Of a DNA stretch of 64,000 nt, positions 55,872 to 64,000 are shown in pieces. Location of the stretch: positions 124,001 to 188,000 of the forward strand of contig CACNWE010000003.1 of assembly GCA_902623995.1 (NCBI GenBank), given 5' to 3'. The DNA is from an uncultured SAR116 cluster alpha proteobacterium. GTDB taxonomy: Bacteria; Pseudomonadota; Alphaproteobacteria; Puniceispirillales; Marisalimonadaceae. The notes under the pieces were generated by a model that saw nothing but the letters and a program-made list of their open reading frames with translations, was not told the DNA's origin and made no database searches. The stretch's first letter is position 1. Each line of letters starts with the position of its first letter. The translations under genes and the position numbers were made by a program.

Positions 55872-56810
55872 GTGAAAAATAAAAATATCAAAGTAACAGA
55901 AGTGGGGCCTAGAGACGGTTTTCAATCTGAAAAAACTATACTAAAAACTGAAGATAAAGTAGAAATTATTAATAACTTAATTGATGCAGGTTTTCCTAGA
56001 ATAGAAGTTTCCTCTTTTGTATCTCCAAAAGCAATTCCTCAATTAGCTGACGCTTCTTCGATTCTTGAAAATGTAAAAAAAAATAAAAATACAACTTTAG
56101 CTGCGTTGGTACCAAATGCTAGAGGGGCAGTTAGAGCAGCCGAAGCTAAAATTGACGAGATAGTAGTTTTTCTGTCAGCTTCAGAAAGTCATAATAAAAA
56201 AAATGTTAATAGGAGCGTACAAGAATCATTATTAGGGTTTAGAGAAATTGTAAAAATTGCAGAAAATAACAATATACATATACAAGGTGATATTGCTACT
56301 GCATTTGGCTGTCCTTTTGAAGGAAATGTTTCTCCAACAAGGTTAGGCGAAATCTCTAAAGAATATAAGATGATGGGCTTTAAGGGTGTAACTTTAGGAG
56401 ATACTACTGGCATGGCAACTCCGACAGTGGTTACTGAAGCAGTAAATACTATTAGAGACATGGTTCCAGATTTTGAAATAACACTACATTTCCACAACAC
56501 AAGAGGTATTGGCTTAGCAAATGTAATGACAGGTTTAAATTTAGGTGTTACGGATTATGAAAGTTGTTTTGGAGGCATGGGTGGCTGTCCTTTTGCACCT
56601 AACGCAACAGGAAATATTTGTTCCGAGGATCTGATATATTTGCTTCATGAAATGGGTATTGAGACAGGTATCAATTTAGACAAATTAATTACTATCGCAA
56701 AAAAAGTTGAAAAATTAGTTGGTCATAAATTGCCTGGTCAAGTTATGAAAGCTGGGCCAAGATTACTTTCTTATTCAATGAATGATGTTCCTACAGCAAT
56801 TGGAGCTTAA
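55872..56810 (+). CDS. hydroxymethylglutaryl-CoA lyase family protein
   Basis: A 312-residue HMG-CoA-lyase-type TIM barrel that cleaves a 3-hydroxy-3-methylacyl-CoA to acetyl-CoA and a keto acid. Arg14 and Asp15 (EVGPRDGFQSE), metal His206 and His208 (HFHNT), and Cys239 in GGMGGCPFAPNATGN are in place. GTG is the start, behind GGGGGA; the upstream ATG stops after three codons. It opens a same-strand run with CaiB and crotonase genes, so it may cleave a citramalyl-CoA-like thioester rather than HMG-CoA. Confidence 0.85.
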   Translation: MKNKNIKVTEVGPRDGFQSEKTILKTEDKVEIINNLIDAGFPRIEVSSFVSPKAIPQLADASSILENVKKNKNTTLAALVPNARGAVRAAEAKIDEIVVFLSASESHNKKNVNRSVQESLLGFREIVKIAENNNIHIQGDIATAFGCPFEGNVSPTRLGEISKEYKMMGFKGVTLGDTTGMATPTVVTEAVNTIRDMVPDFEITLHFHNTRGIGLANVMTGLNLGVTDYESCFGGMGGCPFAPNATGNICSEDLIYLLHEMGIETGINLDKLITIAKKVEKLVGHKLPGQVMKAGPRLLSYSMNDVPTAIGA

Positions 56811-57965
56811 ATGACGTTATTGAATAAAATTGGAGCTCTTTCTGGGATAAAGGTTATTGACCTAACAAGAGTATTATCTGGTCCTTTTTGTACTATGTTA
56901 CTTGCTGATATGGGAGCTGATGTTATCAAAATTGAACCACCAAAAGGTGATAATGTCAGAAATCAAGGAGATATGGTGGATGGTTATAGTTCATATTTCG
57001 CACAGTTTAATAGAAATAAAAAGTCTGTAATTCTTGATCTTTATGTTGAGTCAGAAAAAGATATTTTAAGGTCTTTACTTTCAGATGCAGATGTAGTTGT
57101 AGAAAATTTCAAAGCTGGCGTTTTTGATAAAATGGGTTTTGATTATGAAACTTTAAAATCAATTAATCCAAAAATAATAAGTGCTTCTGTTAATGGATTT
57201 GGCAGTAAAGGAGAAATGAGTGACAGGCCTGCTTTTGATTTTATAGCACAAGCATTATCTGGTTTTATGTCATTAAATGGAACAGAAGAAACTGGGCCAA
57301 TGAGAGCTGCTATGCCTATATCAGATTTAGTTGCAGGATTATACTGTGCGTTTGGGATTGTGTGCGCTCTACAATCACGTTATAAAACTAGTAAAGGACA
57401 AAAAGTTGAGGCAAGTCTTACCTCTGGTTTAATTTCAATGATGGCATACTTATCATCTGAAAGCTTTGTTACAGGAAAAGCACCAAACAAATCTGGTAAT
57501 AATCATCCTATTATAGCCCCTTATGGAATTTTTAAAACATCTGACGGAGAAATTGCAGTAGCACCAGCAAGTGATAAGTTTTGTAGTATATTTCTTGAAT
57601 GCGTTGATTTAACAAGTTTATTAGATAATGAATTATATAAAAACAATTCTAATAGAATGAAAAATAGAGATAGTCTTAACAAAATTATAAATGAGAGAAT
57701 GATTTCTGAAACTTGCGATTTTTGGATTAAAAAATTAAATAAAGCAGGTTGTCCTGCAGCAAAAATAGTTTCACTTCCAGAAGCTTTGAATAGTCAATTA
57801 GTTCAAGATAATGAGATGGTAATAAGTTCTAATGGACCAGAGGGTAGACAAATAAAAATGACAGGGTTTCCGATAAAATTATCTGACACACCATCTCAAC
57901 TGTATAGGCACCCCCCTTTATTAGGTGAGCATACAAATGAAATTTTGAAGACAATAAAAAAATAA
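56811..57965 (+). CDS. CaiB/BaiF family CoA-transferase
   Basis: A 384-residue class III CoA-transferase. LSGIKVIDLTRVLSGPFCTM at the N-terminus and LLADMGADVIKIE are the family signature, DRPAFDFIAQALSGFM carries Asp143, which I take as the catalytic aspartate, and GQKVEASLTSG is the C-terminal conserved region. It presumably activates the pathway acid with CoA from succinyl-CoA or acetyl-CoA. Begins on the base after the lyase stop. Confidence 0.88.
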   Translation: MTLLNKIGALSGIKVIDLTRVLSGPFCTMLLADMGADVIKIEPPKGDNVRNQGDMVDGYSSYFAQFNRNKKSVILDLYVESEKDILRSLLSDADVVVENFKAGVFDKMGFDYETLKSINPKIISASVNGFGSKGEMSDRPAFDFIAQALSGFMSLNGTEETGPMRAAMPISDLVAGLYCAFGIVCALQSRYKTSKGQKVEASLTSGLISMMAYLSSESFVTGKAPNKSGNNHPIIAPYGIFKTSDGEIAVAPASDKFCSIFLECVDLTSLLDNELYKNNSNRMKNRDSLNKIINERMISETCDFWIKKLNKAGCPAAKIVSLPEALNSQLVQDNEMVISSNGPEGRQIKMTGFPIKLSDTPSQLYRHPPLLGEHTNEILKTIKK

Positions 57966-57980
57966 TGGAGAATAGTTAAT

Positions 57981-58772
57981 ATGGATTTAGAGACAATAAA
58001 TTTTAAAATCGAAAATGAAATAGCTTACATTGAATTAAATAGACCAAAACAATACAATTCTATGAATCAGACTATGGCTAATGACTTGTTTAAAGTTTCT
58101 TTAGAATGTGACGATAATCCTAAAATAAGGTCCGTTTTAATGACTGGATCAGGAGAAGATGCTTTTTGCGCTGGTGGAGACGTTAACTCTTTTTATAAAT
58201 ATGGTAATAAGACTTCTAGTCATTTGAAAGAAGTAACAACAACTCTTCATGGAGCAATTTCAAGACTTTCTAGAATGAATGCTCCATTAATTGTTGCAGT
58301 TAATGGTGTTGCAGCTGGTGCAGGGTTTTCTTTTGTTGGATTTGCAGATATTGCTATTGCTTCAACAAATGCAACATTTGTTTCAGCATACTCAAAAATA
58401 GGATTAACACCAGATGGATCTTCAACCTATTTTCTACCCAGAATTATAGGTACGAGAAGATATACAGAACTTATCTTAACGAATAGGGTTTTAAGTGCGA
58501 ATGAGGCACTTGACTGGGGATTGATTAATAAGGTTGTAGATTTTAAAGATTTAAAGGATGAAGCAAATAATTTAGCTAAAAAATTAGCCTCAGGTCCAAC
58601 TTTAGCATTTGGTAAGTTGAAGAATTTAGTTAATAACAGCTTTTTAGACTCATTAGAAGGTCAAATGGAATATGAGGCTAGAATGATTTCAGATTCTGCA
58701 AAAACGAAAGATGGCATGAATGGAATAGAAGCTTTTGTAAATAAAAAGCAAGTTTCATTTAGAGGTGAGTAA
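57981..58772 (+). CDS. enoyl-CoA hydratase/isomerase family protein
   Basis: A 263-residue crotonase-fold protein. Residues 62-67 FCAGGD and 108-116 NGVAAGAGF form the oxyanion hole and CoA site. In GLTPDGSSTYFLPR (141-154) Asp145 stands where PaaG-type isomerases carry Asp and many hydratases carry Glu. It could therefore shift a double bond or hydrate an enoyl-CoA. Positioned between the CoA-transferase and a decarboxylating-type dehydrogenase. Confidence 0.87.
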   Translation: MDLETINFKIENEIAYIELNRPKQYNSMNQTMANDLFKVSLECDDNPKIRSVLMTGSGEDAFCAGGDVNSFYKYGNKTSSHLKEVTTTLHGAISRLSRMNAPLIVAVNGVAAGAGFSFVGFADIAIASTNATFVSAYSKIGLTPDGSSTYFLPRIIGTRRYTELILTNRVLSANEALDWGLINKVVDFKDLKDEANNLAKKLASGPTLAFGKLKNLVNNSFLDSLEGQMEYEARMISDSAKTKDGMNGIEAFVNKKQVSFRGE

Positions 58773-58783
58773 GAAGAGAATTT

Positions 58784-59875
58784 ATGAAACTTAATATAAT
58801 AGCTTTTGATGGTGATGGTATTGGACCAGAAATAGTAAGTTCTACTTTAGATATAATAAACTTATTAAATACTAAATTAAAGCTAGACATAGAAATAAAA
58901 AGAGAGATTTTAGGTTTTAATTTATTAAAAAAAATTGGGGTAACTTTTACAGACGATTTATTATTAAAATCTAAAGAAGCTGATGGTATAATTTTAGGTC
59001 CTGTTGATCATAATGCTTATCCTGCAGTTTCTAATGGTGGAATAAATCCATCAGCTAAACTTCGCATTGAACTAGATTTATACTCTAATATTAGACCTGC
59101 TAAAAATTATGTTAATGTAAAATCATTATCACAAAATATGGACTTAGTGATTGTACGTGAAAACACCGAAGGTTTTTATGCTGATAGGAACATGTATGAT
59201 GGTAGTGGGGAATTTAGTCCTATACCTGGTGTTGGATTATCGTTACGAAAAATTACAAAAGAAGCTTCTTTAAAAATTGCAAAATCAGCATTTGAAATAG
59301 CAAAATCTAGATCTGTCAGTAAATCAATAAAATCTAAAATCCATGTAGTTCACAAAGCAAATGTAATGAAAATTACTGACGGTATTTTCCTTGATGCATG
59401 TAGACATATATCATCAAAGTATAATGATGTTGATTATGAAGAGATGCTAGTAGACGCATGCGCTGCACATCTTGTAAGGAACCCAGATCAGTTTGATGTT
59501 ATTGTAACTACAAATATGTTTGGTGATATTTTATCTGACCTAGCAACTGAATTATCTGGATCTTTAGGTCTTGCTGGATCATTAAATGCTGGTAACAATC
59601 ATGCAATGGCTCAAGCACAACATGGAGCTGCTCCAGATATTGCAGACAAAAATATTGCAAATCCAATATCATTAATTTTATCTTCAGCCATGTTATTAGA
59701 TTGGCTTGGAAAAAATAGGAAAATAAACAAATTAATTTTAGCTTCCAATTTAATCAACAACTCAGTGTTAGAATTACTTAAAGATAGAGAAAACTTTACT
59801 AGGGATCTTGGTGGCAATGCTTCTACTAGTAAAATCACAGAAAATTTGATTAAAATATTAAATAATATTATTTAA
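58784..59875 (+). CDS. isocitrate/isopropylmalate dehydrogenase family protein
   Basis: A 363-residue beta-decarboxylating dehydrogenase fold (isopropylmalate, isocitrate, homoisocitrate, tartrate group). DLVIVRENTEGFYADRNMYD is the substrate-side motif, KIHVVHKANVMKITDGIF the subunit-exchange segment with catalytic Lys, and TTNMFGDILSDLATELSGSLGLA the cofactor motif with metal Asp residues. No leu genes adjoin it, so a catabolic malate/tartrate-type role fits better than leucine synthesis. Confidence 0.86.
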   Translation: MKLNIIAFDGDGIGPEIVSSTLDIINLLNTKLKLDIEIKREILGFNLLKKIGVTFTDDLLLKSKEADGIILGPVDHNAYPAVSNGGINPSAKLRIELDLYSNIRPAKNYVNVKSLSQNMDLVIVRENTEGFYADRNMYDGSGEFSPIPGVGLSLRKITKEASLKIAKSAFEIAKSRSVSKSIKSKIHVVHKANVMKITDGIFLDACRHISSKYNDVDYEEMLVDACAAHLVRNPDQFDVIVTTNMFGDILSDLATELSGSLGLAGSLNAGNNHAMAQAQHGAAPDIADKNIANPISLILSSAMLLDWLGKNRKINKLILASNLINNSVLELLKDRENFTRDLGGNASTSKITENLIKILNNII

Positions 59876-59880
59876 AATAC

Positions 59881-60981
59881 ATGTCTGATCAAATATCTAT
59901 ACCAGCTGTTTATATGAGAGGTGGAACCTCAAAAGGGTTACTATTTAATAAACATTATTTACCCAAAGATCAGTCAGAGTTAGATAAATATCTACTTGCA
60001 GCAATGGGGTCACCTGATCTTAGACAAATAAATGGAATGGGTGGAGCAACATCTGTAACAAGCAAAGTTTGTATAATTTCAAAAAGTTCACAAAAGAATG
60101 TAGATATAGATTACTTATTTGCTCAAGTAATTATAGATAAAGCAAAAGTAGATTACGAGCCTACCTGTGGTAATATGCTATCTGCAGTTGGCCCTTTTTC
60201 AATTGAAAATGGCCTTATTGATGCTGAAGAAGGTGAAACTAAAATAATTATCAGATCTGTAAATACAGGTTCTATAATTGAAGCTGTGGTTCCAACACCC
60301 AATAAAAAAATAAAATATATGGGTGATTTTAAAATTGACGGAGTTCCTGGAAAAGGCGCTCCAATATTATTAAAGTTTAAGAATTTAGTTGGTGGAGCCA
60401 CGGGAAAAATTATGCCTACTGGAACACCTAATATAACAGTTAAAGGTATAGAAGTTACATGCCTTGATATTTCAATGCCTATAGTAATGGCCAAAGCTGC
60501 TGACTTTGGCATAAGTGGTAATGAAACAAGTAATGAACTAAATAAAAATCTGGAATTACTTAACAAGATAGAAGAGATCAGAGTTATTGCGGGTGCTCAA
60601 ATGGGATTGGGGGATGTAAGTGGAAAGGTAATACCAAAATTTGCTCTTCTATCAAAACCATTAAATGGTGGAACTATTACGTCTAGATATTTTACCCCTA
60701 AAACCTGTCATGAGACTCATGCTGCCACAGGTACTAATTGTATTGCATCTGCTTGTCTTATTTCTGATACAATTGCTTCTAAAATCTCTCAAATTGAAGT
60801 TAAACAAGAAAATAAAGTAACAGTAGAGCATCCTTTAGGTTCAATAGATTGTTTTGTAGAAACATGCTTGTCAACTGCAGACAATAAAAATGACTTCATA
60901 ATTTCATGTGGTATCTATAGAACATCAAGAAAAATAATGGATGGAAAAATTTATATTCCACAAAATATAAATGATCACTGA
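59881..60981 (+). CDS. PrpF-like cis-trans isomerase/tautomerase
   Basis: A 366-residue member of the PrpF family, which includes 2-methylaconitate isomerase, 4-oxalomesaconate tautomerase and trans-aconitate isomerase. VYMRGGTSKGLLF at 10-22 is the family signature, Cys96 (TCGNML) one catalytic Cys, and HETHAATGTNCIASAC the other half. Moves a double bond in a tricarboxylic or branched unsaturated diacid. Six bases after the dehydrogenase, overlapping the next gene by 11 bases. Confidence 0.88.
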   Translation: MSDQISIPAVYMRGGTSKGLLFNKHYLPKDQSELDKYLLAAMGSPDLRQINGMGGATSVTSKVCIISKSSQKNVDIDYLFAQVIIDKAKVDYEPTCGNMLSAVGPFSIENGLIDAEEGETKIIIRSVNTGSIIEAVVPTPNKKIKYMGDFKIDGVPGKGAPILLKFKNLVGGATGKIMPTGTPNITVKGIEVTCLDISMPIVMAKAADFGISGNETSNELNKNLELLNKIEEIRVIAGAQMGLGDVSGKVIPKFALLSKPLNGGTITSRYFTPKTCHETHAATGTNCIASACLISDTIASKISQIEVKQENKVTVEHPLGSIDCFVETCLSTADNKNDFIISCGIYRTSRKIMDGKIYIPQNINDH

Positions 60982-62041
60982 CAAACCAAAATTAGTTAAT
61001 TTTTTCTTTGGGTGGTGGCCTGAGAGACGGCGATATACTTGGAGTTTGTTGTTAGCAATATCTAGTGGCTTTTTAGCCTACTATATAGGACTTCCTTTAC
61101 CATGGATGTTGGGTCCACTGATAGGTTGCGGATTTTTTGCAGCAATTGGTAAAGGAGTAATTATTGGGAAAAAACCAAGACCAGTTTGTAGGGCGCTACT
61201 AGGTTGTACAATTGGAGCTAATTTTGGACCAGAGATAATAGACAGAGTTGATGAAATTGGTATTTCATTATTATTTGTTCCATTTTTTGTAATTTTGATG
61301 GGTTCTACAACTTATTTTTATTTAAACAAAATCATGAAAATGGACAGATTAACTTCAATTTATGGTTCTTTCCCTGGTGGTTTAAATGAAATGGTTATTC
61401 TTGGTCAAGAGATTGGATCAAACCCAAGAACTTTAGTATTAATACATGCAACTAGAATTGTTGTTGTCGTTTTTTTAGCTTCTTTACTTATTATGTTTGT
61501 TCCTAAGTTAAGTGTTGATATGTTACCAAATCCTGATTTATTTTATAATTGGCAACAACTTCCATTTGTTTTTATCATATCTTACTTAGGATGGTATTTG
61601 GCAGTTAAGTTGAAAATCCCGGGTCCAACAATAATTGGTCCAATGATTTTTTCAGCACTTATTCATATCTTCGAAATTGTAGAGGCAATGCCAATGTATA
61701 TAATTGTTATTGCTGTTCAAATTTTATTAGGTTCAGCTCTTGGATGTCTGTTTAAAAATATTACTTTAAAGGAAATGTCAGGACCTGTGCTCGCTGGACT
61801 TATAACAACCTTAATAGCAATTATTCCTCTGGTGATTATTTATTTTATACTAGTAAATATTGGATATGACCCTTTATCAATTTTACTAGCATTCTCGCCT
61901 GGTGGACAATCAGAAATGAATATTTTAGCTCTTTCTGTTGGAGCTGACATGTCATTTATAAGTCCACATCATATGTTAAGAGTTTTTATGGTAATAATTT
62001 TTGCTGGAATTCTGCATAAAATCATTAAACAAAATCTTTAA
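60971..62041 (+). CDS. AbrB family membrane protein
   Basis: A 356-residue membrane protein with about ten helices in two repeats of the AbrB fold (GltS-like). LPLPWMLGPLIGCGFFAAIG near 37-56 and SFPGGLNEMVILGQEIG near 133-149 are repeated as LKIPGPTIIGPMIF and FSPGGQSEMNILALSVG in the second half. Some members have been named ammonia monooxygenase in error. Its overlap with the prpF-like gene argues for a transport role in the same pathway. Confidence 0.85.
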   Translation: MITDKPKLVNFFFGWWPERRRYTWSLLLAISSGFLAYYIGLPLPWMLGPLIGCGFFAAIGKGVIIGKKPRPVCRALLGCTIGANFGPEIIDRVDEIGISLLFVPFFVILMGSTTYFYLNKIMKMDRLTSIYGSFPGGLNEMVILGQEIGSNPRTLVLIHATRIVVVVFLASLLIMFVPKLSVDMLPNPDLFYNWQQLPFVFIISYLGWYLAVKLKIPGPTIIGPMIFSALIHIFEIVEAMPMYIIVIAVQILLGSALGCLFKNITLKEMSGPVLAGLITTLIAIIPLVIIYFILVNIGYDPLSILLAFSPGGQSEMNILALSVGADMSFISPHHMLRVFMVIIFAGILHKIIKQNL

Positions 62042-62043
62042 TT

Positions 62044-62445
62044 TTATTTTTTAATTTTAGACTTGTTTGTGTCTACTAAGCTCATTTTTGTATTATCTAC
62101 ATAAGGAGCGTTTTCAATCCAAGACATCTCAAAACCTTCAATGCAAGCTATATTAAATCCATATTCGTTAGGATTGGATCTTCTTTTGTGGTGTGTATTT
62201 ATTCCACAGATTTTACAGAAATAATGTTCAGCTATATTGGTATTCCATTTGTAAGTTGATAGAAATTTTTTTCCAGATACAATTTTAAGGAGTTCAATGG
62301 GTGCTGATCCCATTACAAATCCTTTTCTAGAACAAATTGAACAATTACACCTACGAAGGTCTCTCAAACTTGTGTTAATTTTAAATTTTATAACACCGCA
62401 ATGACAACTTCCCTTAAGGGGTATCTTTAAATCCTTGATTTTCAT
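62044..62445 (-). CDS. GFA family (glutathione-dependent formaldehyde-activating-like) protein
   Basis: A 133-residue zinc-binding protein. Cysteines Cys14 and Cys16 (GSCHCGVIKF), RRCNCSICSRKGF and HYFCKICGINTHH give the seven or eight ligands of the Mss4-like zinc fold. Family members are often annotated as formaldehyde-activating, but most have no assigned function. It converges with the AbrB gene with a two-base gap. Confidence 0.87.
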   Translation of the reverse strand: MKIKDLKIPLKGSCHCGVIKFKINTSLRDLRRCNCSICSRKGFVMGSAPIELLKIVSGKKFLSTYKWNTNIAEHYFCKICGINTHHKRRSNPNEYGFNIACIEGFEMSWIENAPYVDNTKMSLVDTNKSKIKK

Positions 62446-62453
62446 TTTGATCC

Positions 62454-63365
62454 CTAAAATTCAAAGCCATAACTATCTTTCAGTTTGTTTGCTAATTCAG
62501 TTGTTTTATCTTCAGATATAGGTTTGAATGGGGGTCTTAAATTGTTCCATAAAGAGTTTTTTGTTTGTAAGGCTAATAAAGATTTTTGAGCAGGTATTGG
62601 TGCATAGTCTTGAAATAATAATCTTACTGATTTAACCTTTTTCTGAAGTTCTTCAGCCTTGTTCCATTTTCCTGAGTGACAAAGATCTATTACCTTTGAG
62701 ATATCTTTACTATTCAAGTTAGCAGTTGCTGAAATACAACCAGGGGCACCTAATTTAATGGCTTCAATTACAGGAAGTTCTGCACCAGGATAAACTACTA
62801 AGTTTTTTATGTTTAGGAGGGCCTCTGTGTTTTCCCAAACGCCGGAACTATCTTTAATCCCTATTATGAATTCTGGGTATGCTTCTTTCAATTTTTTAAC
62901 AAGTTCTATGGATAAACCAACACCGCTTACCTGTGGAATATGATATAAATATATATTAAGTCTATGGTCATTGACACCATCAATTAGTTTTTCAAAATAT
63001 TCATATAGTCCTTCGTCACTCATTCCTTTAAAATAAAATGGGGGTAATGTCATTGCACCTAGGCATCCCAAATCTACTGCATGTTTAGTGATTTCAATAG
63101 TATCTGGTAAATTGCATAAACCTGTTCCTGGGATTAAGGTTTTTGGGTCAATCCCAGACTTGACCAAACCTTCAATTGCTAACATTCTTTCTTTGTTGCT
63201 AACTGATAAAGCTTCTCCAGTAGTTCCAAAAGGGGCAAGTCCTGAGCAACCATTTTCCATAAGATCTTTGGCGAGGTCATTATACATCTTTTGATCTAGT
63301 TTTAGTTCGTTGTCAAAAGGTGTTAAGATTGGTGCAATTAAACCTTTAATCAATTTTATCTCCAT
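62454..63365 (-). CDS. dihydrodipicolinate synthase (DapA) family aldolase
   Basis: A 303-residue class I pyruvate-type aldolase. GTTGEALS at 47-54 binds the pyruvate carboxylate, Tyr141 (LYHIPQ) and the Schiff-base Lys171 (GIKDSSG) are present, and the barrel is complete. The surroundings are catabolic rather than lysine-biosynthetic, so it may cleave a 2-keto-3-deoxy acid or 4-hydroxy-2-oxoglutarate-like compound. Eight bases downstream it is followed by the GFA gene on the same strand. Confidence 0.87.
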   Translation of the reverse strand: MEIKLIKGLIAPILTPFDNELKLDQKMYNDLAKDLMENGCSGLAPFGTTGEALSVSNKERMLAIEGLVKSGIDPKTLIPGTGLCNLPDTIEITKHAVDLGCLGAMTLPPFYFKGMSDEGLYEYFEKLIDGVNDHRLNIYLYHIPQVSGVGLSIELVKKLKEAYPEFIIGIKDSSGVWENTEALLNIKNLVVYPGAELPVIEAIKLGAPGCISATANLNSKDISKVIDLCHSGKWNKAEELQKKVKSVRLLFQDYAPIPAQKSLLALQTKNSLWNNLRPPFKPISEDKTTELANKLKDSYGFEF

Positions 63366-63520
63366 ACAGAAAATTTAAAAATTAACACTACTTTAATTTT
63401 TTATATAAATAAATTTCAATTTTAACAATTAGTTAAAAAATCTAGTTATTTTATATAGCTAATCTATGGGTAAGGTTTTCAGTTATGTGCATGTGTTTGC
63501 TTAAATAAATATGAGCATAA

Positions 63521-63537
63521 AACATACCATGTATGTT
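63521..63537. promoter_or_regulatory. candidate operator between dapA-like and Ldh-like genes
   Basis: AACATAC-CAT-GTATGTT is a perfect seven-base inverted repeat with a three-base centre, in the 267-base divergent interval. Size and symmetry suit a GntR or similar dimer. The rest of the interval is AT-rich with no recognised RNA, and no regulator gene lies next to it within the window. Confidence 0.4.
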
Positions 63538-63632
63538 AGTTTTTACTGAGAGAGAAAATTACATAGATCAATTCATATGTTAGTGATATAAAAAAAAGGG
63601 ATAAATAAATTGCATTGTAAAAGGGGATATAA

Positions 63633-64000
63633 TTGTCAGAGAAAAGTAATAGTGCTGAAATTCGAATAGATGTAAATTATGCAATTGAACTAATTACAGA
63701 AATTTTTCAAGCTAAATCTAGTAACCACTATGAAGCTAAGACTATTGCTGAAAGATTATGTGGATCTAATCTAAAAGGACATGATAGTCACGGGATTGCT
63801 AGAGTTCCAAGATATGTAGAATGGATGGAAAGAGGCTGGCTGTATCCAAACATGAAACCGGAACTTGTCGTAGATGCTGGTGCCATGGCGTGTTTGGATG
63901 CAAAACAAGGATTTGGACAAATAGCTGGTGAATGCGCAGTTGATGAAGGTATAGAAAGAGCTAAAAAACATGGTTGTTCTGTTGTTGGCTTAAGAAATTC
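63633..64000 (+). CDS. Ldh family oxidoreductase, N-terminal part
   Basis: The open frame runs off the window's right edge after 122 codons. LKGHDSHGIARVPRYVEWME at about 52-71 is the signature of the malate/L-lactate/sulfolactate/ureidoglycolate dehydrogenase family (Ldh2), with catalytic His in GHDSHG. CLDAKQGFGQIAGECAVDEG and KKHGCSVVGLRNS follow. TTG is the likely start, six bases after AAGGGG (63621-63626). NAD-dependent; the substrate cannot be set from half the protein. Confidence 0.85.
   Translation, partial: MSEKSNSAEIRIDVNYAIELITEIFQAKSSNHYEAKTIAERLCGSNLKGHDSHGIARVPRYVEWMERGWLYPNMKPELVVDAGAMACLDAKQGFGQIAGECAVDEGIERAKKHGCSVVGLRN

Noticed and set aside
58784-59875. leuB (leucine biosynthesis)
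   Set aside because: The fold and motifs fit, but no leuA, leuC or leuD is near, and the neighbours are catabolic; the narrower name is not supported.
62454-63365. dapA of lysine biosynthesis
   Set aside because: Family residues are present, but the gene sits among catabolic genes and the substrate-specific residues cannot be judged by eye.

Overview
The window is AT-rich (about 30% G+C by eye) and reads as the chromosome of a free-living, probably marine, streamlined Alphaproteobacterium. The evidence is the alphaproteobacterial gene orders (FYDLN-type TIGR02300 protein with tRNA-Ala; lptC-lptA-lptB with ptsN; murA, DUF2948, hisG, hisD, infA, maf, RNase E/G, yacG, tRNA-Phe), very short intergenic gaps, and many solute-binding-protein transporters. 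Genus cannot be set from the sequence alone; SAR11-like, HIMB59-like and AEGEAN-169-like lineages all share this style.

Layout. 1-3455: TIGR02300 protein, tRNA-Ala, then two 2-hydroxyacid dehydrogenases flanking an HpcH/HpaI aldolase. 3459-8692: ptsN, the LPS-transport genes lptB-lptA-lptC, RNase D, an NDUFA9-like protein and uppP. 8808-20293: a CysJ-like reductase, a LysR regulator, gltB-gltD, a frameshifted acetyltransferase, a GST, a hydrolase and a glycosyltransferase. 20342-33354: core translation, peptidoglycan and histidine genes (thrS-infC-rpmI-rplT-pheS-pheT, tRNA-Thr, murA, hisG-hisD-infA-maf-RNase E/G-yacG).

33413-40654 is the most interesting part. tRNA-Phe is followed by two further copies of its 3' half (36181-36231 and 40603-40654). 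Each copy is accompanied by conserved flanking motifs. This looks like two degenerate integrative elements in tandem at tRNA-Phe. Element A carries a TPR-plus-methyltransferase protein whose reading frame is broken near the start. Element B carries a complete four-gene operon: circularly permuted ATP-grasp, alpha-E protein, transglutaminase-like protease and the proteasome-related Anbu peptidase. A 32-residue stub of a tyrosine integrase remains at its right end.

40726-43286 is a DUF1501/DUF1800 pair. 43447-46946 has a second dehydrogenase-aldolase pair, a quinone-oxidoreductase-like enzyme and a TauE/SafE permease. 47693-55731 is a minus-strand block with a TAXI-type TRAP transporter and a BMP-type ABC transporter, probably co-transcribed. 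Divergent from it, 55872-62041 encodes HMG-CoA-lyase-like, CaiB, enoyl-CoA-hydratase, isopropylmalate-dehydrogenase-like, PrpF-like and AbrB-like proteins, suggesting uptake, CoA activation and lyase cleavage of a branched di- or tricarboxylic acid. The window ends with a GFA protein, a DapA-family aldolase and the start of an Ldh-family dehydrogenase.
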